Assembly: GCF_041925275.1 (NCBI RefSeq)
Contig: NZ_JBHEUZ010000002.1
Span: 124,001-188,000 of the forward strand
Source: Parapedobacter pyrenivorans_A
Lineage (GTDB): Bacteria > Bacteroidota > Bacteroidia > Sphingobacteriales > Sphingobacteriaceae
DNA length: 64,000 bases
Reading direction: 5' to 3'
This document shows, in pieces, positions 41,624-50,152 of the stretch. How positions within the stretch are numbered: position 1 is the stretch's first letter; every line of letters starts with the position of its first letter. Under the pieces are notes generated by a model, which did no database searches, was not told the origin of the DNA, and was given only the letters and a program-made list of their open reading frames with translations. Position numbers and translations under genes: made by a program.

Positions 41624-43186
41624 ATGAGAAGAACAATCGGTATCTATGCGATTTTGGCGTGTCTTGGTTGGGGTTGCCACCCCGATCGTACCGCTGTGCC
41701 TTTTGATAGCGAACGTGTAAACGATCTGGCGACTTATATGGCCAGTCTCCACCGTCAACTGCCAATCCCTGCTTTATACGTAGTGGCCATAAAAGGCGAT
41801 TCCGTTTACTACCAAGCCCACGGCGAAAAATCGGTGAGATCGACCACCGACACCGTTCTTGCCGAGTTCACCCCCATTTTTACCGGCGGTGTTTCACAAT
41901 TGATGGTGGTGACGGCGGTCATGCGGCTTGTAGCGGAAGGGCTGTTAAACACAGATGACCCTGTTATCAATCATTTACCTTACTTCCGGTTGGGTGATAG
42001 CGATGTTGCCGGCATCACCATCGAGCACTTGATGAACCAAACAGGTGGAGTGCCACCCCATGCCAACCTTTGGGATTATCCCGACTTCAGTGAGGGGGCG
42101 TTGGCAAACACCACCCGCAGTATCCGGCTACAGCCCGCGGAATTTGCGGTGCCGGGAACCCGGGTCAAGCGCTCACCGTACAACTATGATATACTGGCAG
42201 ACATCATTGCCAAGGTAAGCGGGGTACCTTTTGAAGACTACATGCAGACGAATGTACTGGAGCCGCTCGGAATGGAACACTCGTTTTTCCCTAAGAATAA
42301 TGGATTTATAGATACCGTACCACGACCACACGTTATCGCCGATTGGCTGACTTACGCGATGGATACCATTGGCCCGTATCCGGCCAACCGCGAGCATTCA
42401 GGCAGCATGGGTTTACATGCATCGGCAGCCGACTTGGCGAAGTGGTTATATATGGTAGTACACCATGGAGTGGCAGCAGATGGTACCTCGTTCCTGCCTA
42501 AACGATTGGCCGATCGTACCCTCTCGTCCTTTCCGGTTAGCCCGGCAGCCGCGGTCGGCTTTGGATGGGAAATCGCGTCGAACACCGCTGGCCGGGTATA
42601 CGAACAATTCCACGATATCGGCGGATTCTCCGCGCACATAGCGCTCGTGCCGGAAAAGCAACTGGCCGTTGCCCTCGTGGCCAACATATCGGGTGATTTC
42701 GACGTCCGCCCGATATCGTCAACACTGATCCGCTGGCTTTCCCACCGGGATTCGCTGAAAGCAGAACGGCCGCTATTAGCTAAGGCGTTGGGCGAACGGT
42801 TTGCTGTTACACGTAACGTGGATAGCGTATTCAGCTACTATGATTCGTTGGTAACAGATTCACCACTTACCTATGATTATTCACTAGAATCACTCAGCCA
42901 GCTAGGGATAAACCTGCTTTACCGGGTAGAAGACATCGAGTCGGCAATCGCTTTTTTCGAAGCATGCACAGCGCGATTTCCGCGGGAGGCCGCGGCACAA
43001 CTGGACTTGGCCGAGGCTTACTTCGCGAACCACCGGATACCGCAATGCCAAGAAGCGCTTGAGCGGGCCCGCGTATTGCTCACCGCAGGCGCGGCGACAA
43101 AAGGGGAGGGGATATCGACCCGTATGGCCATGCTTACGGATGCCGTTACCGGTTTATCGACAACAAATTCTAACAATAACCAATAA
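41624..43186 (+). CDS. Beta-lactamase-fold (class C/PBP-like) lipoprotein with lost catalytic motifs and C-terminal TPR-like region
   Basis: A 520-residue lipoprotein (signal MRRTIGIYAILACLGWGC). The class C serine hydrolase fold is clear (VVTAVMRLVAEGLLNTDDPV, IEHLMNQTGGVPPH, HDIGGFSAHIALVPEKQLAVALVANISGD). However, aligned by its flanks, the SxxK slot reads GVSQ (residues 89-92) and the YxN slot reads RSP (183-185), so nucleophile, general base and tyrosine are all missing. The last 120 residues look helical and TPR-like (AIAFFEACTARFPREAAAQLDLAEAYF). It is probably a non-catalytic binding or sensor protein. The next gene, a PL14-like lipoprotein, starts 5 bases later. Confidence 0.83.
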   Translation: MRRTIGIYAILACLGWGCHPDRTAVPFDSERVNDLATYMASLHRQLPIPALYVVAIKGDSVYYQAHGEKSVRSTTDTVLAEFTPIFTGGVSQLMVVTAVMRLVAEGLLNTDDPVINHLPYFRLGDSDVAGITIEHLMNQTGGVPPHANLWDYPDFSEGALANTTRSIRLQPAEFAVPGTRVKRSPYNYDILADIIAKVSGVPFEDYMQTNVLEPLGMEHSFFPKNNGFIDTVPRPHVIADWLTYAMDTIGPYPANREHSGSMGLHASAADLAKWLYMVVHHGVAADGTSFLPKRLADRTLSSFPVSPAAAVGFGWEIASNTAGRVYEQFHDIGGFSAHIALVPEKQLAVALVANISGDFDVRPISSTLIRWLSHRDSLKAERPLLAKALGERFAVTRNVDSVFSYYDSLVTDSPLTYDYSLESLSQLGINLLYRVEDIESAIAFFEACTARFPREAAAQLDLAEAYFANHRIPQCQEALERARVLLTAGAATKGEGISTRMAMLTDAVTGLSTTNSNNNQ

Positions 43187-43191
43187 CTAGT

Positions 43192-44049
43192 ATGATGAAA
43201 AATCAAGTTGTATTACGTAGCATGGGGCTAGGTTTCCTTATGCTCGGCATGGTGGCCAGTTCCTGTGAGAACAATGTGCCCGTTCCCGACTACCTCGTTG
43301 ATGAGGATGCAAAGACCGTTGCCCGTGCGGTCTACTCGTCCAGGTCGGTCAATTTCAATAACCGCCCCCACGGGAGTACCTACAGCAGCTCTTGGGCGCA
43401 GCAGGATTTTGGCGATGGCTGGGGCTGGAATGCATCGAGGACGTATATTTCCAACCAGACCCTGCGGATAACGCTCGTTGCCAATTCCATTGGCGGCGGC
43501 TCGGGGATGACCGCCAACGTATCGCTTCCCCCGGCAGACAGTTACGAAGTTTCGTACCAACTGCGGTTTCACAGTGCGTTTGACTGGAGCCGGGGCGGTA
43601 AGCTGGGATTCGGCTTCCTGATTGGGGATGGAAATACCGGATGCGACCGGCCAACGGATGGAAACGGAGGTAGCGCTCGGCTTATGTGGTACCAAAATGA
43701 TAGCGGGAGGGTATATTTCCGACCGTACGTCTACTACCGTGACCAGCCTTCGCAGTGCGGCGATTCCTTCGGTAAGTCCTATCCGTCGTCCGGTAGCCTC
43801 TCAAAAGGCACTTGGTATAACGTGACGATCCGCGTGCGTAGCAATACCGGCTCCAGTGCCAACGGATCCGTACAGTATATCGTCAATGGCACAACCGTAT
43901 TGAACCAAAGCCTGCGATGGACAACCAATACGTCGAAGCGGCTAATCAATGCCCTCTCCTTCCACTCCTTCAGGGGCGGTAGCCAATCTTACTGGGGTTC
44001 GGGCAGCGTTGGCTATATCTATTACGACAATGTGAGCTGGAAGCGATAG
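43192..44049 (+). CDS. Polysaccharide lyase family 14-like lipoprotein
   Basis: A 285-residue lipoprotein (GMVASSC) whose body resembles the PL14-type jelly-roll domain: YEVSYQLRFHSAFDWSRGGKLGFGF, a cysteine-bearing GDGNTGCDRPTDGNGGSARLMWY stretch, and SKGTWYNVTIRVRSNT before the C-terminal strand YIYYDNVSW. PL14 enzymes cleave uronate polymers such as glucuronan or alginate. If active, it could feed unsaturated oligosaccharides to the GH88 enzyme at 60.7 kb. Two ATGs (43192, 43195) are possible starts. It is probably co-transcribed with the preceding gene. Enzyme activity is not established by these motifs. Confidence 0.7.
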   Translation: MMKNQVVLRSMGLGFLMLGMVASSCENNVPVPDYLVDEDAKTVARAVYSSRSVNFNNRPHGSTYSSSWAQQDFGDGWGWNASRTYISNQTLRITLVANSIGGGSGMTANVSLPPADSYEVSYQLRFHSAFDWSRGGKLGFGFLIGDGNTGCDRPTDGNGGSARLMWYQNDSGRVYFRPYVYYRDQPSQCGDSFGKSYPSSGSLSKGTWYNVTIRVRSNTGSSANGSVQYIVNGTTVLNQSLRWTTNTSKRLINALSFHSFRGGSQSYWGSGSVGYIYYDNVSWKR

Positions 44050-44172
44050 GTTGTGGGTGTATTTCATTGCCCACCTGGTAAACCATTTCGCTAAGGGATA
44101 GTTAACAACCAATTTGTGAGCGGCGGAAACAGAACGGTACCGACGCGTTCGCTGTAAACTCGTGACGATTGG

Positions 44173-44193
44173 AAGGCCGCCCGAGGCGGCCTT
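44173..44193 (+). terminator. Strong hairpin between the PL14-like and beta-barrel genes
   Basis: A perfect 9-base stem, AAGGCCGCC (44173-44181) and GGCGGCCTT (44185-44193), with a CGA loop. No T-tract follows. It ends 14 bases before the beta-barrel ATG, so it may end the upstream transcript or mask the ribosome site of the next gene. Confidence 0.55.
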
Positions 44194-44207
44194 AATTGAG
44201 TATCAAC

Positions 44208-45092
44208 ATGATGTATAGATTTGTTTGCGCCGTGCTGGCGGCATGCGCGCTCGTAGGTCAGTTGTATGGCCAGGAAGCACAGGAAAAGCAGGCCAACCTG
44301 GTGGTAGGGGCTGGGATAGGGCTTGCACGTGAGCAACTGCACTGGTCCATCGCCGGCGATGCCCAGGGGCAAAACCCTCCTGTGCTCTCCGAATTGGCTT
44401 GGGAAGGTCTATACGGCGCAAAGACATGGATGGATGTCGAATGCCATATAGGGGATGGGTGGGTTTGTGCAGCCAACTTTTCGCACATGGCCATTTTCAA
44501 CGGCCAAGCACGCGACACTGACTATGGTGGGGATAACCGGACCGCAACGCTCTTCGATATGCGCTTTAGTAGTAACCGGGGGCATACCCTGTCCTATGGC
44601 GGCTTGGTAGGTTATCGCCTGCACTGGCATCGGTTCTCATGGGTCCCGTATGTTGGGTACAGGCGGCATACGCAGCACCTCCTGTTGCTGGATGGGGGGG
44701 CTTTGGAAAGCACATACCATACAAAGTGGGAGGGCCCGGAGATACGCCTATCGGCCTCCTACAGATACCCAACGATACTGTATGGGTGCACGATTTCGTA
44801 CGCGCAGCTCCGTTACGGCGCCATAGCGGATTGGAACCTGGTCGATACCTTTGCACATCCGGTAAGTTTTACGCATAAGGCAAAAGGCTTTGCCGTCAGG
44901 TTTACCGGTTCCTTGCTATTATTCCCTCATGCAAAGGTTTCGCCCCTGGCTTTCGTCCAGTACGGGATGATGCGGACGGGTACGGGAATCGACGAATTGT
45001 ACCTGGCGGATGGCGGGCGCCGGTTTACACAGTTGAACGGCGTACGTGGCAATTCAATGGCGCTGGGGGTTGGCCTCACCTGTAGGTGGTAA
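44208..45092 (+). CDS. Outer-membrane beta-barrel protein, omptin/Pom-like
   Basis: A 294-residue protein with signal peptide (MMYRFVCAVLAACALVGQLYGQ). The rest alternates hydrophobic and polar residues as in a ten- to twelve-stranded barrel and ends in a basic-aromatic CRW. The early segment (VLSELAWEGLYGAKTWMDVEC, then NGQARDTDY) resembles omptin-like and Protochlamydia Pom-type barrels. The omptin active-site Asp/His set is not evident, so no protease claim is made. The ATG at 44208 is preferred over TTG 44196. No operon partner downstream. Confidence 0.6.
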   Translation: MMYRFVCAVLAACALVGQLYGQEAQEKQANLVVGAGIGLAREQLHWSIAGDAQGQNPPVLSELAWEGLYGAKTWMDVECHIGDGWVCAANFSHMAIFNGQARDTDYGGDNRTATLFDMRFSSNRGHTLSYGGLVGYRLHWHRFSWVPYVGYRRHTQHLLLLDGGALESTYHTKWEGPEIRLSASYRYPTILYGCTISYAQLRYGAIADWNLVDTFAHPVSFTHKAKGFAVRFTGSLLLFPHAKVSPLAFVQYGMMRTGTGIDELYLADGGRRFTQLNGVRGNSMALGVGLTCRW

Positions 45093-45481
45093 TGTATTTA
45101 CAGCATGGTTGCTTATCCGCTGAACGATTTTCACCCCCAAAACAAGCGATAACTACACTTTCCTGAATGGATTAGGGCGTACTATTGCAAATACGGATAC
45201 AATAACCGTATCCATATTATAACCCGATAACTTTTAAACCGTAATTAAATTATGAAACAGAAATGCCCTACTTGACCACATGCGGTCCAAAATCAATTAA
45301 AGCCTGTTTTGTGTGCTTAAATGGTTGATTAAATAACCGAGTTATTGAATGAAGAACCTTTATTTTCTATAGAATAAAACTATTAGACCTAACACTCCAT
45401 ACCCGAGTTGACGCAAGGAGGGTTTTCCCGAGTGGCCTTACCTGGGTGTGGTTTTTAGTATTAACCGATTAATAAAAAGTC
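45093..45481. other. Control region upstream of the second PUL
   Basis: A 389-base gap. It contains two inverted repeats: GGATAC-N7-GTATCC around 45197-45215 and AATAAC-CGA-GTTATT at 45332-45346. I could not place a clear TAnnTTTG promoter. Either repeat could be the binding site of the AraC-type output domain of the hybrid regulator encoded at 56.4-60.6 kb, but this is speculation. No small ORF or RNA gene seen. Confidence 0.35.
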
Positions 45482-46903
45482 ATGAGAGGAAAAAGAAATC
45501 TCTTTGTGATGCTTGGGGTGTTTATCGTAGCCTATTCGTGCAAGGATAACATACAGATAGACAGCCCCAGCATCCTGTCGTACCAAACCGCCGAGGTAGC
45601 CTATATGGGCGATAGCATCCCCGTTGTCGTTACCGTAGACGGTAGTTATCCATTAAGCAGTGTCAAGGTGTCGTTTTTTCAGGATGGCGACCTGATCTCG
45701 GAAAAGCTGATCCCTGCCAGCAAAAGCGGCACCTATGAAGGAAAGTTGCTGGTGCCTTTTATCAAGGATGTGGCAGGCGGTGAGGCAGAAATACACTTAA
45801 TGGTCAAGAACCGGAACTTCAACTACGCGACAACCGTCATCCCGATACAAGTTTCCCGTCCGGAATTTCCCTACCTGACGCTGAAAACAGCGTATGGCGA
45901 TTACCGTATGGAGCCTGTACCGGACAAGCCCTATACATATGCCGCTACCGAAAATTTTCCGTCTACCCAACTCAACGCCCTGGTTGAAGCGCCGGCGTAC
46001 GGAGAAAACGGAAATGCGTTCTATTTTGGTGGTGGGGTGATCAAGGCCAACGCCTCCGATCAAGATTCCATTGCTTTCCAGACGGATCTTGTTGAACCGG
46101 GAATGGCTTATACGGTATCGTTTGATGTCCGCAGCTACCAGGCAGCACCGTTCTTGGTCCCTTCGTTTGCCGGTACCCCATTCCCTGATTATACCGGCAA
46201 TATCGCCGTTATCGAACAGTCATTTGCGAACAGCCAATCCATCCAAATTCGGGGCATCCTGGATATCGCCGACTGGTGGATTGACCCGACTTTCCTAGAT
46301 CGACAGGGCGATGGAACGCTGACTTTCCGGGCGATGGATGGGAAGTACCGGGTTACGGCCGACCGGGGCTTGAAGTACTTCCGGATCGAACCGATGGACG
46401 GAGACCAGCTGGCAGATTTCGACCCGGCAACGAAAACCGGCGGTATCTGGGTAAATGGCGGTGTGGGTAATCTGGAAGGGTCGGCACCTGTGGAACGATT
46501 GGGCATTCCGTCCATGACCAGCAACCCTTCCTTATGGAATCCGGAAAAGAACGTTGCCATGGCGCCCCTGGGAGATGGTATCTATCAGCTCAGGCTCAAA
46601 ACCAACGAAACCATGTTCCAAAGTAACGTATCGGGTAGCAATGTCGGTATCAGTTTTTACCAGAACAGCCGTTCGTTCGATAATGCTTTGGGGCTGGACC
46701 TTGTACAGACCCTCTATGGAGGGGGGATGTCTACCTCACCCGACGGTGGTACGCCGCGGTTTGAGCTCCAGCAGGCCAACGGGCAAAGTAACGGCCAGAT
46801 GATAGCCAGCGGGAGCAACAGGAACCTTGGGGAACGGACGTTTGTCTTTACGCTAGATGTCAATGTCTCGCCAGCCGCCGTATCCATCAGTGTAGCAGAA
46901 TAA
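45482..46903 (+). CDS. SusE/F-like surface glycan-binding lipoprotein
   Basis: A 473-residue lipoprotein (signal MRGKRNLFVMLGVFIVAYSC). The sequence reads as a string of beta domains: an Ig/PKD-like N-terminal part (about 25-140, SIPVVVTVDGSYPLSSVKVSFFQDG), a middle domain, and C-terminal SusE/F-like domains (DGIYQLRLKTNE, ERTFVFTLDVNVSP). Similar proteins (DUF5016/5121/5125 group) sit ahead of SusC in heparin- and other GAG-type PULs. It lies 12 bases before the SusC ATG, in one operon with it. The exact family name is my pattern-based guess. Confidence 0.68.
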   Translation: MRGKRNLFVMLGVFIVAYSCKDNIQIDSPSILSYQTAEVAYMGDSIPVVVTVDGSYPLSSVKVSFFQDGDLISEKLIPASKSGTYEGKLLVPFIKDVAGGEAEIHLMVKNRNFNYATTVIPIQVSRPEFPYLTLKTAYGDYRMEPVPDKPYTYAATENFPSTQLNALVEAPAYGENGNAFYFGGGVIKANASDQDSIAFQTDLVEPGMAYTVSFDVRSYQAAPFLVPSFAGTPFPDYTGNIAVIEQSFANSQSIQIRGILDIADWWIDPTFLDRQGDGTLTFRAMDGKYRVTADRGLKYFRIEPMDGDQLADFDPATKTGGIWVNGGVGNLEGSAPVERLGIPSMTSNPSLWNPEKNVAMAPLGDGIYQLRLKTNETMFQSNVSGSNVGISFYQNSRSFDNALGLDLVQTLYGGGMSTSPDGGTPRFELQQANGQSNGQMIASGSNRNLGERTFVFTLDVNVSPAAVSISVAE

Positions 46904-46915
46904 ATTAAGAAAACG

Positions 46916-49900
46916 ATGAAAAAAATACAAAAAATAGTGGAAACGGTACGTGTTTCCGCATGGAACGGGAAAGTACTCCTGTTGGTACTTTGCTGCTGCC
47001 TCCCGTTCGGATTGCTTGCGCAGCAAGCAGCTGTGTCGGGTTTGGTAACCGATGGGAGCGGAAACCCTGTCGCTGGTGTTACGGTTTCAGTGGCCGGTAC
47101 GGCAATAAAAACCAACACGGACAACGGGGGGCGGTATACCCTGCAGGCCATACCCGGAAATACGTTGGTTTTTACGTCAGTGGGTTATGTCACGGAACAG
47201 CACGTACTCCAGCCCGATGAACAGGTTGTCAACATGCGGCTTATAGCGAGCGCTGAGGATCTAGACGAAGTGGTGGTGGTCGGCTATGGCCAACAGAAGA
47301 AAGAGAGTGTTGTGGCTTCCATCAGCACGGTAACCGCCAAGGAGCTCGCCGTTACCGGAAGGGGACTGTCTAACTCCATCGCCGGGCAGCTGCCCGGTAT
47401 CATCGCCATACAGCCTTCCGGTGAGCCTGGATACGATGACTCCAACTTCTGGATTCGCGGTGTCAGTTCTTTTGCCGGGGGTACGAATCCCCTGATTATC
47501 ATCGACGGTATACCACGCAGTAAAGCGGATATGAGTAACATCCCGGTGGAGGACATCGAAAGCTTCTCCGTATTGAAAGATGCGTCGGCTACCGCCGTCT
47601 ACGGAGCTGAAGGGGCCAACGGTGTTATATTGGTGACCACCAAACGCGGGACACCACAAAAAACCAACGTTTCGACAGACCTGCGGCATTCCGTACGGAC
47701 ACCGATCCGTTTGCCCCACTCGTTGGATTCCTACCGTACGCTGAACCTTTATAACGAGGCAAGCTGGAACGAAGCCGGAAATCCGCTCACCGGTTGGCTT
47801 CCAACATACGATGATGCGACACTCGAAAAGTACCTCACCGGTGCCGACCCCGACCTGTATCCAAATACCAACTGGCTCGACCTGCTGAAACCGCGCACCA
47901 ATACGTCGCGCTATACGATCAATTTCCGCGGTGGCGGAGACCGCGTCCGGTTTTTTGCTTCAGGGGCCTACTACACGGAAGATGGGCTTTACAATAGCAA
48001 CACCGTTGAAAACTACAATGCGAACCTGAACTACGAACGGTTCAACTTACGTTCCAACATCGACATGGACCTGAGCACCACCACCAAGCTATCGGTAGAT
48101 CTTTCTGGCTATTTTGTCAGGCAGAATGCGCCCATACAAACCGCCGACCAACTATGGAGCATCATCTCCCTGTCGCCAAGGTATATGTTCCCCATGATTT
48201 ATTCGGATGGAACGTTTGCCGAGCATCCGGTATACTCCGCCGGTTCGGTGGGCACAGCGGAACGCGCAAACCCCTACAACCTGCTCAACAACATGGGCTA
48301 TAGCAGAAATCAGGAAGTCACGTTGCAATCCAAGGTGCATCTCACACAGCAGTTGGAAGTTATTACAAAAGGGCTTTCCTGGCGGGGCATTGTCGGCTTC
48401 GACAACTTGTCGCAGGGACGGACCAATAGGACAAAAGAAGCAATATCGTACTATGCCAACTCGCGGGATGCCGACGGTAATCTGATTTTTAGTCAGATAC
48501 GGGGTGGCGCAGCGCTATCCAACCCCAGTGCTGCGGGTAGTTCTGGCGAACGGAATATTTATCTCGAAACCGCGTTGGACTATAAACGGACGTTCGACAA
48601 GCACGATGTGACCGGGCTGGTGCTATATAACCAGAAAGAAAAGCAATACCAAAATAGGGGAAACGGGATCGAAATGCTGCCCTACCGGAAACAGAGCTTT
48701 GTTGCCCGCGGAACCTATGGTTATGACGGGCGTTACCTGCTGGAGGCTAGTATGGGGATGACGGGTAGTGAAAATTTCGCGCCGGGCTACCGCTGGGGGT
48801 TCTTCCCGTCGGTGGGTGTTGCTTGGTGGCTCAGCCATGAGGGCTTCTGGGAGCCAATGGAGCAGGTCGTGAATAAGCTGAAATTCCGCCTTTCCTACGG
48901 CAAGGCAGGCAACGATGTGCTGGCCAACGACCTCTCCCGTTTCCCGTACCGCGAGCAGCTGAATGAAGGTGGACCGGGATACAACTTCAGTTGGACCGGC
49001 GGCTCTGGCGTATCCAACAATGGGCAGGGCTCGGGCAGTCCGGGGGCCGGGATTATCGAGAGCGATTATGCTACCCCGCTGTTGAAATGGGAAGAAGAAA
49101 ACAAATTCAACGCCGGTATAGACGTGGGCCTCTTCGACAACCGCATAGATGCTACCGTCGACATCTTCTATAACGAACGACACGATATCCTGATGCGGCG
49201 CAACACACTGCCGACGGCGGGGGGCTTGCGTGTGAGCCCTATGCAGAATTTCGGGCGTACGCAAAACAGGGGTATAGACCTGAATGTAACGGCCTTGCAG
49301 CGCATCAACGAAGTATCTCTCAGCGCGCGGCTAAATTACACCTATACACAAAACAAGATCATCGAGTATGATGAAATACCGCAATTGTTCGACTATCAGG
49401 CCTATACGGGTCAATCCATCGGACAGCCGTTGATGTATATTGCCGAGGGACTGTACACGCCAGCTGATTTTGATATTACCACCAACCCGGCAAACGGTGC
49501 ACAAACGTACGCCCTGAAAACGGGATTCCCCGATCCGGGCTATGCCGTATCGCCGGGAGATATCCGTTATCAGGACCTTAACGGCGATGGTGTCATCGAC
49601 TCCTACGACCAAACCTATGCCAACGGTTTCTTTTCAAGCATCACACCCGGCATTGTGTACGGTTTCGGGCTGGCTGCGGAGTGGAAGGGGCTCAGCGCGG
49701 GTGTCTTCTTCCAAGGGGCCGGCCGGTTTTCTACCAATTTGCTGAACAAGGTGGAGAACTTCTTCCCCTTCCAGCGGTCTATCAGCGACGCCGCCCTGCG
49801 TGAAGAGGCGATGGACCGGTGGACTTATGAAGACCCTTATAACCAGGATGTGCTGTTCCCGCGGCCGGGGACGGCAAACAACGGGAACAATACACGCGGG

Positions 49901-50140
49901 AGCACGTGGTGGTACCGCGATGCATCGTACCTGCGCCTTAAAAATGTGGAGTTAGGCTATACGCTCCGTTCAGATTGGGTTGAACGCATCCGGCTAGACG
50001 GTATCCGGTTGTACGTGCAAGGTGAAAACCTGTATACGTGGGATTCGGTTAAATTCTGGGATCCGGAAGTAACATCACGGTCCGGTGCCCGGTATCCCAT
50101 CAGCTCCACTTGGACAGTTGGTTTGAATGTAACTTTTTAA
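46916..50140 (+). CDS. SusC/RagA-family TonB-linked receptor (second PUL)
   Basis: A 1074-residue SusC-type receptor: signal peptide ending GLLAQQ (about residue 37), carboxypeptidase-regulatory-like domain (VSGLVTDGSGNPVAGVTVSV), the DEVVVVGYGQQKKESVV linker, plug (IIIDGIPRSKADMSN, GANGVILVTTKRG) and barrel ending VGLNVTF. It imports oligosaccharide together with the SusD that follows by 12 bases. The N-terminal domain is of the ordinary type, unlike the GVTHSTKTD type of region 2. Confidence 0.95.
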   Translation: MKKIQKIVETVRVSAWNGKVLLLVLCCCLPFGLLAQQAAVSGLVTDGSGNPVAGVTVSVAGTAIKTNTDNGGRYTLQAIPGNTLVFTSVGYVTEQHVLQPDEQVVNMRLIASAEDLDEVVVVGYGQQKKESVVASISTVTAKELAVTGRGLSNSIAGQLPGIIAIQPSGEPGYDDSNFWIRGVSSFAGGTNPLIIIDGIPRSKADMSNIPVEDIESFSVLKDASATAVYGAEGANGVILVTTKRGTPQKTNVSTDLRHSVRTPIRLPHSLDSYRTLNLYNEASWNEAGNPLTGWLPTYDDATLEKYLTGADPDLYPNTNWLDLLKPRTNTSRYTINFRGGGDRVRFFASGAYYTEDGLYNSNTVENYNANLNYERFNLRSNIDMDLSTTTKLSVDLSGYFVRQNAPIQTADQLWSIISLSPRYMFPMIYSDGTFAEHPVYSAGSVGTAERANPYNLLNNMGYSRNQEVTLQSKVHLTQQLEVITKGLSWRGIVGFDNLSQGRTNRTKEAISYYANSRDADGNLIFSQIRGGAALSNPSAAGSSGERNIYLETALDYKRTFDKHDVTGLVLYNQKEKQYQNRGNGIEMLPYRKQSFVARGTYGYDGRYLLEASMGMTGSENFAPGYRWGFFPSVGVAWWLSHEGFWEPMEQVVNKLKFRLSYGKAGNDVLANDLSRFPYREQLNEGGPGYNFSWTGGSGVSNNGQGSGSPGAGIIESDYATPLLKWEEENKFNAGIDVGLFDNRIDATVDIFYNERHDILMRRNTLPTAGGLRVSPMQNFGRTQNRGIDLNVTALQRINEVSLSARLNYTYTQNKIIEYDEIPQLFDYQAYTGQSIGQPLMYIAEGLYTPADFDITTNPANGAQTYALKTGFPDPGYAVSPGDIRYQDLNGDGVIDSYDQTYANGFFSSITPGIVYGFGLAAEWKGLSAGVFFQGAGRFSTNLLNKVENFFPFQRSISDAALREEAMDRWTYEDPYNQDVLFPRPGTANNGNNTRGSTWWYRDASYLRLKNVELGYTLRSDWVERIRLDGIRLYVQGENLYTWDSVKFWDPEVTSRSGARYPISSTWTVGLNVTF

Positions 50141-50152
50141 CGAACGATTACC

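Noticed and set aside
48623..49264. Leftward 213-codon frame inside the second-PUL SusC gene
   Set aside because: Antisense shadow; the SusC on the other strand is intact and continuous.
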